In this document: positions 45,671-54,361 of the stretch, in pieces
Layout: each line of letters opens with the position of its first letter
Position numbering within the stretch: the first letter of the stretch is position 1
From: Akkermansia sp.
GTDB lineage: Bacteria; Verrucomicrobiota; Verrucomicrobiia; Verrucomicrobiales; Akkermansiaceae
Direction: 5' to 3'
Length of the DNA: 63,643 nucleotides
Assembly (NCBI GenBank): GCA_030523775.1
Contig: JAUNHW010000014.1
Span: 1-63,643 of the forward strand
Notes under the pieces: generated by a model
The model's input: only the letters and a program-made list of their open reading frames with translations
Database searches by the model: none
Told to the model about the DNA's origin: nothing
Translations under genes and position numbers: made by a program

Positions 45671-46999
45671 TTACTCGGCAAAGCCGATGGGTTTGCGGTG
45701 GTTGTTTCGGGCTTCCTGATGTTGGAGCAAATGGTCAATGGCGAGGGAAAGGTCCGCCTCCTCCACGCGCTTACGGCGGGCGCGTGCCGCACCCATGGCG
45801 GCCTCGTCCACCGCGTGGGTCACATCGGAAAGAGGGTGATTCAGCAGACGTTCCGCGTGTGGGTTCAGGTCGAACGGCGTGTGCGGGCGCTTCTCCAGCG
45901 CGTGCGCCAGCACATCCTGCACCTCCTCCAGGGAGGGCATGCCCACCCTGATGTGCGTGCCCAGGCGCCCGGTGCGCAGGATAGCGGGGTCGACAGTCTC
46001 GATGTGGTTGGTCATACCGACCACCAGGATGCGCCTTTCCTCGGCACGCTGCAGGCATTGCAGGAAGCTGTCCACCTCCTCAGCCCTGTGGTTGTCGTGC
46101 TCGGAGAGATTGCCGCGGTTGCAGGTGAAGGCCTCCATTTCGTCAATGATGACGATAGAGGGAGCCTTCTCTGCGGCTTCCTCGAACTTCTCCTGAATTT
46201 TCTTGGCGGTACCGTGGATGAAGGTGCTGCCAATGCTGCCGGAATCGATGCGGACGATATTCCACTTGAGATGTTCTGCCAGACGCTCCACGGCGAAGGT
46301 CTTACCGCAGCCGGGCGGCCCCTCCAGGATGAACCCCTTGGGGAAGTGGATACCAAGCAAGGCGTAGTGTTCACTGTTGTTGACGATGTCCACCACCGTC
46401 TCGTTGATGAACTTCTCCAGCTGTTCGCGGCCGCGCAGCCTGAAGGGGCCATCTGTGGGCTTCAGGCGCTTGCGCTCCTCCTCTCGGGAGGCTGCGTCCG
46501 CGCGCAGCTGCTCCACCTCCGCCTTCATCTCGTCCGTCAGGTCCAGGACCTTTTCCTTCGCGCAGTCATTGAAGTAGTGCACCATGGCGTTGTACACGCG
46601 CATGTTCATTTTGCGGCTGGCGTAGGCATCCGCCAGCTCGCGGTTGAAATGGTGGCGGATAAGCACGGTATAGGTGGCATCATCCATCTCATCAAGGTCG
46701 TCGAAGAAGTTTCCTTTCAGGAAATCCTCGATTCGCGGGACATCCACAACGGTGGTTTTGCTCTTGAGGAGATCCAGCACCATGTTCTTGCGGGCTTCCA
46801 GAATCTCCATATCCGGTTTGTGCGGCTCCTGCCGGCTCCGTTTTCGCCTGCGGGGCGGGCGGCTCAGCCACTCTTGCTCCTCCTTGAGCTTTTCAATGGT
46901 GTCGACAAGGACTTTGATTTCGCGCTCATGCGCGTGGTTCAGGGCGGTTATCTGCTCAGCCTGATGCTTGAGCAGTTCTTCCATTTCGATTTTTTTCAT
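45671..46999 (-). CDS. AAA+ ATPase (CDC48/FtsH-type module) with N-terminal coiled coil
   Basis: 442 residues. Residues 1-55 are a coiled coil with KK/EE heptads, then a basic patch (SRPPRRRKRSRQ, about 47-58). Residues about 60-190 form a helical region of unknown fold. The single AAA+ module (about 195-400) has Walker A GPPGCGKT at 227-234, Walker B IVIIDEMEAF and RTGRLGTHIRV with the arginine finger. No protease domain is fused. ATG 46999 (MKKIEMEELL) is chosen because 71 upstream in-frame codons lie within the promoter and leader. The pairing with the ankyrin gene and the location beside a restriction locus suggest a defence or quality-control role, unproven. Confidence 0.82.
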   Translation of the reverse strand: MKKIEMEELLKHQAEQITALNHAHEREIKVLVDTIEKLKEEQEWLSRPPRRRKRSRQEPHKPDMEILEARKNMVLDLLKSKTTVVDVPRIEDFLKGNFFDDLDEMDDATYTVLIRHHFNRELADAYASRKMNMRVYNAMVHYFNDCAKEKVLDLTDEMKAEVEQLRADAASREEERKRLKPTDGPFRLRGREQLEKFINETVVDIVNNSEHYALLGIHFPKGFILEGPPGCGKTFAVERLAEHLKWNIVRIDSGSIGSTFIHGTAKKIQEKFEEAAEKAPSIVIIDEMEAFTCNRGNLSEHDNHRAEEVDSFLQCLQRAEERRILVVGMTNHIETVDPAILRTGRLGTHIRVGMPSLEEVQDVLAHALEKRPHTPFDLNPHAERLLNHPLSDVTHAVDEAAMGAARARRKRVEEADLSLAIDHLLQHQEARNNHRKPIGFAE

Positions 47000-47214
47000 G
47001 ATGGTATTTAAGGGGTAACATGGGTTGATAAGGTTGTGAAACGAGACGCATGGGCTTCCTCCCCAGCGCGGGGGGACAGCATCATGCAAAACGGGGCGGA
47101 AACAAAATGCCGCCGTTACGGGAAGGGTATCCAGGAGTCCAAAAGGCAGACTCCAAAACAGGCCGCAATGAGAGCGGGGTAGCGGTGCGTATCGTGCATC
47201 ATAGGGCTGCACGC
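47000..47214 (-). promoter_or_regulatory. Long structured 5' leader of AAA-ankyrin operon
   Basis: About 210 nt between the -10 and the AAA start codon. On the minus strand it can form a hairpin GGAGTC-N9-GACTCC and a CCCC-GCGCT-GGGG stem. It stays open in frame with the AAA gene but has no coding character. Candidate for RNA-level control. Confidence 0.45.
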
Positions 47215-47243
47215 AGCATACCCCGGCAGAATGCCTTTGTCAA
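47215..47243 (-). promoter_or_regulatory. Consensus promoter of AAA-ankyrin operon
   Basis: Minus strand: TTGACA (47243-47238), 17-nt spacer, TATGCT (47220-47215). The rest of the gap to 47359 shows no gene. Confidence 0.75.
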
Positions 47244-47359
47244 GCAAAATCGTCTTGCTGGCGGTGCCGCCGCAAAAGGCATGTTCCTGTCGAAAATGTA
47301 CAAAAAACGCCTAAAGTTCCTGCCGATGTGTTCAGGGGGCGTGCATGTATTCTCCTTCC

Positions 47360-47869
47360 CTACCACATGAAAATGAAGTAGAAGAGGAGCATGATGATGG
47401 CGACGGCGGAGCGGGAGAGGGCGCCGGCAATGTAGCCGAGGGTGGCACCCGCGCCGGAGACGGCGGACTTGCCGAGCTCCCTGCGCATGATGAGCACTTC
47501 CGCCAGGAAGGCGCCCAGGAAGGGCCCCAGCAGCAGGCCGAAGGGGAAGGGGATGAAGATGGCCCCCAGGATGACGCCGGGTATCACGCCCCACATGGCG
47601 GCCTTGGATCCGCCGAACTTCCGCGCGCCCGCCATGGAGCACAGCGTGTCAACCGTCATCCCCAGCGCCACCAGCACCACCAGGATGCCCCACATCCACC
47701 ACGCGGGGTAGGGCTCGCCGTGGGCCAGGCTGGCGCACACGCACGCCCCCAGCACAAAGAGGTGGCCGGGGAAGGGCAGCACGCAGCCCACCAGGCCCAC
47801 GGCGCACAGGATGCACGCCAGCGTGTACAGCAGGCCGTCTGCCCCGATATTGATGATGCTGTCCCACAT
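47360..47869 (-). CDS. DUF456-family membrane protein
   Basis: 169 residues with four to five hydrophobic helices separated by Gly/Pro-rich turns (GAIFIPFPFGLLLGPFLGAFLAE is characteristic of DUF456). The function of the family is unknown. It begins 15 nt after the typA stop and is likely co-transcribed with it. Confidence 0.8.
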   Translation of the reverse strand: MWDSIINIGADGLLYTLACILCAVGLVGCVLPFPGHLFVLGACVCASLAHGEPYPAWWMWGILVVLVALGMTVDTLCSMAGARKFGGSKAAMWGVIPGVILGAIFIPFPFGLLLGPFLGAFLAEVLIMRRELGKSAVSGAGATLGYIAGALSRSAVAIIMLLFYFIFMW

Positions 47870-47884
47870 GGCGGTTGGTGGTGA

Positions 47885-49720
47885 TTATCCGAGCTGCTGC
47901 TCCGCGAAGGCGGCGCGCTTGCGCGCGGTGGCGTCCAGGATGCGCTTGCGCATGCGGATGAAGTGCGGGGTGGCCTCCACCAATTCGTCCGGCTCGATGT
48001 ACTCGATGGCGCGCTCCAGGGAGAAGATGCGTGGGGGGGTGAGCTGGATGGAGATGTTCTTGTTGGCGGAGCGGTGGTTGGTGAGGTGCTTCTCGCGCGT
48101 GGGGTTCACGGGGATATCGATGGGCTTGGGGTTCTCACCCACGATCATGCCCTCGTACACCTCGTCGCCGGGGCCGATGAAGAGCGGGCCGCGCTCCTCC
48201 ATGGCCTGCAGGGAGTATGGGCTGGCGATGCCGTTCTCCATGGAGACGAGTGTGCTGCTCTGGCGGGTGGTGATTTCCCCGGCGTAGGGGGCGTACTCCT
48301 TGAAGAGGTGGGAGAAGATGCCGTGGCCGCTGGTGAGGTTCACCAGCTCGAACTCGAAACCGATGATGCCGCGGGTGGGCATGGTGGCCTGGATGAAGGT
48401 GCGGCCGCTGCCGTTGGCCTCCATGTTCTCCAGGATGCCGCGGCGGTTGCCCATGATGCGCACCGCCCCGTTCACGTGCTCGTCCGGCACCTCTATGTAC
48501 ACCGTCTCGAACGGCTCGTGCTTCACCCCGTCCACATCACGCAGGATGACCTTGGGGCGGGAGACGAGCACCTCGTAGTTCTCGCGGCGCATCTGCTCCA
48601 CCAGGATGGCAATCTGCATGGTGCCGCGGGCGGATACCATGAACACGCCCGCCAGGTCCGTGTCCTCCACCTTGATGGAGATGTTGGTGCGCATTTCGCG
48701 CATCAGGCGTTCGCGGATGATGCGGCTGGTGACGTTCTTGCCGTCCTTGCCGCCGAGCGGGCCGTCGTTGATGCTGAATTCCATCTGCACGGTGGGCGGC
48801 TCAATCTCCACGAAGGGCAGGGCCTCGCCCTCGGGGTCGGCCGTGAGCGTCTCGCCGATGTCCACGTCCTCGAACCCGGAGAGGCCGATGATGTTGCCGG
48901 CCTCGCCCACGGCGGATTCCGTGTTCTGCAGCCCGCTGTACTCAAAGAGCTTGGTCACCTTGCCCTGCACGCGGGAACCGTCCGGCCTCAGCAGGTAGAG
49001 CGTGTCTCCCTTCTGCACGCGGCCGCTGCTGATGCGGCCCACGGCCACGCGGCCCACGTAGTCGTCCCAGTCGATGTTGGAGATGAGCATGCGGAACGGC
49101 TTGTCGGGGTCGGCGTCCTGCGGTGCGGGGATGTGCTGCACAATCTGGTGGAGCAGGGGGGAGCAGTCCACGGGCGGCTCTCCCTCCATGCTGTTCATGA
49201 AATAGCCGTCGCGCGCGGAGCCGTACACGAACGGCGCCTCGAACTGCTCCTCTGTGGCGTCCAGCTCCAGCAGAAGCTCCAGCACCTGGTCGTGCACCTT
49301 TGCGGGGTCTGCGTGCGGGCGGTCTATCTTGTTCACCACCACAATGGGCAGCAGGCCCTCCTGCAGCGCCTTGCGCAGCACAAAGCGCGTCTGCGCCTGC
49401 GGGCCCTCGTACGCGTCCACCACCAGGATCACGCCGTCCACCATCTTCATCACGCGCTCCACCTCCGCGCCGAAATCGGCGTGCCCGGGGGTGTCCACGA
49501 TGTTGATGGTGTACCCGTTCCAATGGATGGACGTGTTCTTGGCCTTGATGGTGATTCCCTTTTCGCGCTCCAGGTCCATGGAGTCCATGGCGCGGTCCTG
49601 CACCTCCTGGTTTTCGCGGTAGGTGCCGCCAGCCTTCAGCAGCTGGTCCACCAGGGTGGTTTTCCCGTGGTCCACGTGGGCTATGATGGCTAGGTTGCGG
49701 TACTTTGTGGGGTCGCTCAT
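47885..49720 (-). CDS. typA: Translational GTPase TypA/BipA
   Basis: 611 residues. G-domain motifs are HVDHGKTTL (G1), DTPGHADF (G3) and NKIDRPHADP (G4), followed by EF-G-like domains and the TypA-specific C-terminal domain with PTRGIIGFEFELVNLTSGHG. A ribosome-binding GTPase that assists 50S assembly and stress responses. ATG 49720 (MSDPTKYRNLAII) is preferred over an in-frame ATG 15 nt upstream, since the shorter leader fits the promoter. Confidence 0.96.
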   Translation of the reverse strand: MSDPTKYRNLAIIAHVDHGKTTLVDQLLKAGGTYRENQEVQDRAMDSMDLEREKGITIKAKNTSIHWNGYTINIVDTPGHADFGAEVERVMKMVDGVILVVDAYEGPQAQTRFVLRKALQEGLLPIVVVNKIDRPHADPAKVHDQVLELLLELDATEEQFEAPFVYGSARDGYFMNSMEGEPPVDCSPLLHQIVQHIPAPQDADPDKPFRMLISNIDWDDYVGRVAVGRISSGRVQKGDTLYLLRPDGSRVQGKVTKLFEYSGLQNTESAVGEAGNIIGLSGFEDVDIGETLTADPEGEALPFVEIEPPTVQMEFSINDGPLGGKDGKNVTSRIIRERLMREMRTNISIKVEDTDLAGVFMVSARGTMQIAILVEQMRRENYEVLVSRPKVILRDVDGVKHEPFETVYIEVPDEHVNGAVRIMGNRRGILENMEANGSGRTFIQATMPTRGIIGFEFELVNLTSGHGIFSHLFKEYAPYAGEITTRQSSTLVSMENGIASPYSLQAMEERGPLFIGPGDEVYEGMIVGENPKPIDIPVNPTREKHLTNHRSANKNISIQLTPPRIFSLERAIEYIEPDELVEATPHFIRMRKRILDATARKRAAFAEQQLG

Positions 49721-49733
49721 GTTCGTGCGCGGC

Positions 49734-49762
49734 ATTCTACCACGCTTCCCCCATTATGGAAA
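49734..49762 (-). promoter_or_regulatory. Probable typA promoter
   Basis: Minus strand: TTTCCA (49762-49757), 17-nt spacer, TAGAAT (49739-49734), then 13 nt to ATG 49720. Confidence 0.55.
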
Positions 49763-49813
49763 GACTTTTGAGGTTGGCGATTCACATTCCACCGCCGCGG
49801 CCAACCGGCTCCG

Positions 49814-50380
49814 CTACAATTCCCATTCCACCTCCACCTTCACGGGCTCGCCGTTCTTGTCCTCGTAGAGCACGTAGCCGTTGGCGGCGCCGAACTTGTA
49901 CACCTCCATGGTGACCTTCACATCGTAGCAGCAGTATTTGGCTATATCCAGCAGGTGCTGCGGGTCTTGGTCCTTCTCGTACTCCGCCCACCACTTGAGG
50001 GCATCCGTGCCCTCCGCGGTCTTGGAGTTGCCGCCCAGGGTGGGCTTGGCCACGGAATCCAGCTTCAGGCGGTGGCCGATTTTCTCCGTGAGGTAGGTGC
50101 AGATATCACAGTTGCGCGTGTGGTCCGCAATGGTCCAGAAGGAATGGGGCTGCAGCACGCCGTAGTCGAACCCTATGTGGTTGTACCCCACCACCAGGTC
50201 CGCCTGGCAGAGCTCCTCTATCAGCTGCGCGGCCTGGCCCTCCGTGTAGATGTGGTAGGCGTTGTCCCGCGTGGAGAAGGTGACCGCCACGGAGATGCCC
50301 ATTTTCTCCGTCTCGTGCCAGCCACCCACCTGCGCGGCGGAGCGGCGTGTTTCCAAGTCAAAGTATACGATGTTTTTCAT
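49814..50380 (-). CDS. RNase H-fold DEDD-type 3'-5' exonuclease
   Basis: 188 residues. Motif I is YFDLET near residue 5, motif II VGYNHIGFDYGVL near 65-77, and motif III YCCYDVKVTMEVY near 152-164, giving the four acidic residues of DEDD exonucleases. It resembles the YprB/RNase_H_2 group. Substrate not determinable. Its start overlaps the trmL stop in an ATGA, so translation is coupled. Confidence 0.78.
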   Translation of the reverse strand: MKNIVYFDLETRRSAAQVGGWHETEKMGISVAVTFSTRDNAYHIYTEGQAAQLIEELCQADLVVGYNHIGFDYGVLQPHSFWTIADHTRNCDICTYLTEKIGHRLKLDSVAKPTLGGNSKTAEGTDALKWWAEYEKDQDPQHLLDIAKYCCYDVKVTMEVYKFGAANGYVLYEDKNGEPVKVEVEWEL

Positions 50381-50850
50381 GGCGTGCCTTGGGGAAGGTT
50401 GCGGCGAAGGCCCTCATAGAGCATGATGGCCACGGAGGTGGAGAGGTTGAGGGAGCGGGCGTGTTCTCCGGGCATGGGGATGCGCAGGGCGGTGTCCGGG
50501 TGCCCGGTAATCCAGCGTTCCGGCAGCCCCTTGGATTCCGGGCCGAACACCAGGTAGTCTCCCGCGTGCAGCGGCAGCTCCACATCCCAGATGCTGCGGG
50601 TGGCCTTGGTGGAGAGGTACCAGAAGTGCGCTTCCGGCGCGGCGGCGTGCTCCAGTTCCTCCAGGCTGTCCCAGAGTTTCAGGTCCACGTGCTGCCAGTA
50701 GTCCAGCCCGCAGCGGCGCAGGTGCTTTTCATCCAGGCTGAAGCCGAGGGGCTTGATGAGGTGCAGCGTGGATTCCGTGGCCACGGCCAGACGCCCGGCG
50801 GCTCCGGTGTTGTGCGGGATTTCCGGGTGGAAGAGGACAATGTTGAACAT
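50377..50850 (-). CDS. trmL: tRNA (cytidine(34)-2'-O)-methyltransferase
   Basis: 157 residues, the usual TrmL length. SPOUT-fold signatures are NIVLFHPEIPHNTGAAGR at the start, LVFGPESKGLP, and the C-terminal knot IPMPGEHARSLNLSTSVAI. It methylates the wobble ribose of leucine tRNAs with S-adenosylmethionine. Fourth gene of a run beginning at 54178. Confidence 0.95.
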   Translation of the reverse strand: MFNIVLFHPEIPHNTGAAGRLAVATESTLHLIKPLGFSLDEKHLRRCGLDYWQHVDLKLWDSLEELEHAAAPEAHFWYLSTKATRSIWDVELPLHAGDYLVFGPESKGLPERWITGHPDTALRIPMPGEHARSLNLSTSVAIMLYEGLRRNLPQGTP

Positions 50851-50869
50851 GGCGCGGTGGCTGGTGCGC

Positions 50870-52285
50870 CTAATTGGCGCCCTTGCTCATGAGCACGGCG
50901 GGAATGGTGCGCAGGATGAGTTTGATGTCCACCCACAGGCTCCAGTTGTCGATGTACTTGAGGTCCTTGGTGATCATGTTGCGGTAGCTTTCCTCGCTGT
51001 CGCTGCGGTCCTCGATCTGCCAGTAGCAGGTGAGCCCCGGCTTCACGCTCAGGCGGCGGCGGTGCGCCAGGTCCGGGAATTCGTCCGTCTCGTAGGTGGG
51101 CAGCGGGCGCGGGCCTACCACGCTCATATCCCCGCACAGGATGTTGATGAGCTGCGGCAGCTCGTCTATGGATGTCTTGCGGATGAAATGGCCGAAGCGG
51201 AAGATGCGCGGGTCGTTGGTGAGCTTGAAGATGGGACCGTCCATCTCGTTGCCGTACTTGGCCTTGATTTCCGCCAGCATTTCGTCCGCATTGCTGTACA
51301 TGGAGCGGAATTTCCACATGCCGAAGGGTTTGCCGTACAGGCCGGAGCGCTGCTGGCGGTAGAACACCTTGCCGGCGGGGTCGCTTATCTTGATGCCGAT
51401 GGCGGCCACCAGCCACAGCGGGGAGGTGCAGATGATGCCGCAGAGGGCTGCCACGCGGTCAAAGATGCCTTTCAGCACCAGCGGGAAGGAGTATTCCGGC
51501 GTGAAGCTCAGCGAGAGGATGTGCGCCTTGCCCTCGATATCATGCACCTCCACGCGCATGTGGTTGCTGGCGTCCTTGGCGCGGGCGATGTAGATATCCA
51601 GCCCCAGGGATTCCGCCAGGTGGATGGCGGTGGCGTTCTGTCCATAGGAGGAGAGGCCGCCGAAGACGAAGAGGTGCGCCACGCTGTTGTCAACGATGAG
51701 TCTGGCCAGTTCCTCCTCCGTGTATTGCCCGGTAACGGCCTTGCCCACCACGTTGAAGTTGGCACGCCAGTGGGCGGGCAGGCTGTTCCAGCCGGCCTCT
51801 ATGTTCTCCTCCGTGCCGGCCAGGATGATTTGGCGCAGGTTGTCCTTGTCCGTGGAGATGTGGCGGGCCCATATGCGGGAGAGCAGGAAGCGCGCGAACA
51901 GCACCAGCGGCACGCCCACCATGTTCACGAGGATGACATGGTGGTAGAAGTCGCTGTGGCGTTTGCCCAGTGCCTGGTAGATGGCGATGGCGCACAGGTA
52001 GTACGCGGCGAAGGTTCCCAGCTGGCGTATGGCGGTGATGATGCGCTGCAGGTTCTGCCGGCTGTAGAAGCCCACGAAGTTCAGCACGAACGGCACCGCT
52101 ATCACCGCCGTCCACGCAATGAAGGTGATAACCTCGAAGAAGTTGAAATCGGGTCCGGTCTCCCAGCCCAGCGCGGGCGCCACCCAGTTGGCGACGGTGG
52201 GGGAGTAGTACGCGAAGAGGATGACGAGGCCCAGGTCGATATACGGGCAGGCTTTGGAGAAGACGCTCTTGCTGTTGGGATACAT
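50870..52285 (-). CDS. Polyprenyl glycosylphosphotransferase (exopolysaccharide priming enzyme)
   Basis: 471 residues. Four to five N-terminal membrane helices, a Rossmann-like middle (about 125-260), another helix, then the catalytic bacterial sugar-transferase domain (about 290-471): KFRSMYSNAD, RKTSIDELPQLINILCGDMSVVGPRP and VKPGLTCYWQI. It transfers a sugar phosphate to undecaprenyl phosphate, the first step of exopolysaccharide or O-antigen units. Exosortase/PEP-CTERM systems usually occur with such genes, which fits the two sorted proteins upstream in this window. The sugar is unknown. Confidence 0.9.
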   Translation of the reverse strand: MYPNSKSVFSKACPYIDLGLVILFAYYSPTVANWVAPALGWETGPDFNFFEVITFIAWTAVIAVPFVLNFVGFYSRQNLQRIITAIRQLGTFAAYYLCAIAIYQALGKRHSDFYHHVILVNMVGVPLVLFARFLLSRIWARHISTDKDNLRQIILAGTEENIEAGWNSLPAHWRANFNVVGKAVTGQYTEEELARLIVDNSVAHLFVFGGLSSYGQNATAIHLAESLGLDIYIARAKDASNHMRVEVHDIEGKAHILSLSFTPEYSFPLVLKGIFDRVAALCGIICTSPLWLVAAIGIKISDPAGKVFYRQQRSGLYGKPFGMWKFRSMYSNADEMLAEIKAKYGNEMDGPIFKLTNDPRIFRFGHFIRKTSIDELPQLINILCGDMSVVGPRPLPTYETDEFPDLAHRRRLSVKPGLTCYWQIEDRSDSEESYRNMITKDLKYIDNWSLWVDIKLILRTIPAVLMSKGAN

Positions 52286-52313
52286 GGTGTGTGTTGTTGG
52301 TGGTTGAGGTGAA

Positions 52314-52547
52314 TTAGGATGGGGAGATGATTTCGCGGATGCGTGCGCGGTCGAAATCCGCGGGGGAGATGGTGACGCGCACGCGGTCTCCGGGGCGGAT
52401 GGTATCCAGCAGCCCGGCCTCCCGCCGCTGCACGAAGGCTACGGTGGGCTTGCCGTTCGGCAGCTCCGCACGGTACGCCGTGGGGGCGAAACGCTCCCGT
52501 ATGGTGCAGGTGCAGTTGATGAACTCGGATGGATAGGTGCCGCCCAT
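52314..52547 (-). CDS. IF-1-like OB-fold protein
   Basis: 77 residues. The pattern TIRERFAPTAYRAELPNGKPTVAFVQ, then IRPGDRVRVTISPADFDRARI, lines up with translation initiation factor IF-1 (V.E.LPNA.FRVEL.NG....H and I..GD.V.VE.SPYDL..GRI). It is divergent, with an RERFAP insertion and a changed middle, so it may be a paralogue rather than the main infA product. Lies 8 nt after the AsmA-like gene and 28 nt before the glycosyltransferase gene. Confidence 0.65.
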   Translation of the reverse strand: MGGTYPSEFINCTCTIRERFAPTAYRAELPNGKPTVAFVQRREAGLLDTIRPGDRVRVTISPADFDRARIREIISPS

Positions 52548-52555
52548 GGCGTGGA

Positions 52556-54178
52556 TTAGAAGAAGGTGTTGAGGCCCTTGTTGATGAGGTCGCCCGCGGC
52601 GTCCCCGGCTTTCTTGATGACATCTCCGCCGGGTATGCCGTCTGCATTCGGTACGGTGGGAACGGCGGGTGTTTTCTCCAGGCGGTCCGGTGCGGGGAAG
52701 GGTGTTTCCTCCTCCTCCTCGGGCTCGCTGTCTGCGGCACTGCCGCCCGTCAGGCCGCCCAGGAAACGGCGCGTGGTGTCGCCCGCCTTCTTGAGCAGGG
52801 CCTTTGGCAGCCTGTCTCCCAGCAGCGTGTTCAGGCGCACGCCCAGGTCCTCCTTGGGGTTGTCCGTGGTGCCGCTCAGGTTGATGGTCACCCAGGCGTA
52901 GCCGGGATCGCCGGTGGCGTTGAAGAGCTCGTCCATGAGCCCGGCTTCCTCGCCCAGCGGTATCTTGGCCACCATGGCCAGCGGGATACCCACGTTCAGC
53001 GTGCCCCGCAGCGTGGAATCGCTGCCTATGACGATGTGGCCGCGCACCAGCAGGCGCCCCTCTGCGGCGCGGATGTCGATGTTGTCGAAGCGCCAGGCAT
53101 CCGTGATATGGTGCTCCGGCTCATCGTACGGGTAGGAGATGTGGCAGCCGGCCTGCTCCAGCGGCAGGCGGCGGTACGGCTTGGTGTTGCCCACCGTGAT
53201 TTCGGAGAGGATGGGCAGGGCCTCCAGCACGCCCTCCCGCAGGGTCAGGTTGCCCTCGGAAAGCTCGATGCCGCCCGCATCCCCGCTCATCACCAGCTTG
53301 CCGAACAGTTGGCCCGTGAGCATCTTCTTCCAGTCCTCCTTCAGGATGCGCGCCACGTCCGCCTTGTTCACCTGCATTTCTGCGTTCCACGCCTGTTTCT
53401 CCAGCCCGTAGTGCGCCTTGAAGCCCATTTCTCCCGGTGAGAGCATCAGCCGGCATTCCGTGAGCTCGATGTTGTGCGTGTCTGCATGCAGCTGCATGCT
53501 CTTCACGCTGCAATCCTTCAGGAACGAGAGGCTGGTGTGCATGCGGCCGTTCAGGCACTCCACCTGCCAGGCATCGTTCTTGCCGCGGGTGGCGGGGTGC
53601 GCAGTAAGCCGCCCGCCGGTGTAGGAAAATTCATTGTTTTTCAGGTGCAGGGTGGCCGTGGCGTCCTTGCAGTCCACGCGGTCCATCTGCACCTGCTGCG
53701 GGGAGATGGCCGCTATCAGCCCGTTCTTCTCACGCGGCGGGCGCCCGGTGTAGCCTTGGGATGCCGGGTCGATGAGCACGCTCGCGCGGTCCACCGTCAC
53801 GCGGCTGATGCGCAGGATGCGGTTCAGCAGCGCCGCGCGCTCCAGCGTGGCATCCATGTGCCCCAGGCTGATGCGCTGCACGCCCTGCATCCCGCGCACC
53901 TCCAGCCCGCGCTCCGTCACGCGCTGGCCGTCTATGTCCAGGTTGTCGTCCATCGTCACCTCCTGCGCCTTCAGCTCCACAGCCGTGTCGTAGCACAGCC
54001 CCTCGCGGAACTCCCGCCCCTGCAGGTAGGACAATATGGAGAAATACGCCACCAGCGCAAGCAGCAGCAAACCGCCGACCACGGCCAAAGCATACACTGC
54101 AGGACGCGGCAATCTTCCCTTGCCGCCCCGCTTCTCTTGGGATGGGGAACTCACCCCCCGCCTGCGCCTGTGTGTCAT
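52556..54178 (-). CDS. AsmA-like envelope protein
   Basis: 540 residues. A basic cytoplasmic N-terminus, one membrane helix (about 29-50) and a long periplasmic region of strand-rich sequence typical of AsmA/repeating-beta-groove proteins, ending in an acidic Pro-rich linker and short helix. Family members may move phospholipid between membranes. A weak family match by eye. First gene of the run through 49814; its start lies 11 nt after a TATAAT. Confidence 0.65.
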   Translation of the reverse strand: MTHRRRRGVSSPSQEKRGGKGRLPRPAVYALAVVGGLLLLALVAYFSILSYLQGREFREGLCYDTAVELKAQEVTMDDNLDIDGQRVTERGLEVRGMQGVQRISLGHMDATLERAALLNRILRISRVTVDRASVLIDPASQGYTGRPPREKNGLIAAISPQQVQMDRVDCKDATATLHLKNNEFSYTGGRLTAHPATRGKNDAWQVECLNGRMHTSLSFLKDCSVKSMQLHADTHNIELTECRLMLSPGEMGFKAHYGLEKQAWNAEMQVNKADVARILKEDWKKMLTGQLFGKLVMSGDAGGIELSEGNLTLREGVLEALPILSEITVGNTKPYRRLPLEQAGCHISYPYDEPEHHITDAWRFDNIDIRAAEGRLLVRGHIVIGSDSTLRGTLNVGIPLAMVAKIPLGEEAGLMDELFNATGDPGYAWVTINLSGTTDNPKEDLGVRLNTLLGDRLPKALLKKAGDTTRRFLGGLTGGSAADSEPEEEEETPFPAPDRLEKTPAVPTVPNADGIPGGDVIKKAGDAAGDLINKGLNTFF

Positions 54179-54189
54179 GGTGCGCGCAC

Positions 54190-54217
54190 ATTATACCCGA
54201 ACCGCCGCCCAATGCAA
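54190..54217 (-). promoter_or_regulatory. Promoter of AsmA-like operon
   Basis: Minus strand: TTGCAT (54217-54212), 16-nt spacer, TATAAT (54195-54190), with ATG 54178 11 nt downstream. Confidence 0.7.
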
Positions 54218-54298
54218 GCCCTTATCCACAACCGCCTCGCGGAAAATGCAGGGCGCAGGGCGAGCGGGAAAAAAAGGGGTGGGAGGGAATGATTGTCC

Positions 54299-54328
54299 TT
54301 GACTCGCGCGCGGGAGCGGGGGTACAAT
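54299..54328 (+). promoter_or_regulatory. Promoter of purine operon
   Basis: TTGACT (54299-54304), 18-nt spacer, TACAAT (54323-54328), with a leader of about 27 nt to purC. Confidence 0.65.
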
Positions 54329-54361
54329 CCCGTGGCGCTGGAACCGCGCCTCAATACGACC

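Noticed and set aside
47000..47212. 71-codon N-terminal extension of the AAA+ ATPase
   Set aside because: Its GTG lies 2-3 nt past the -10 hexamer, and the sequence is Cys/Pro-rich with no similarity to the family; treated as leader.
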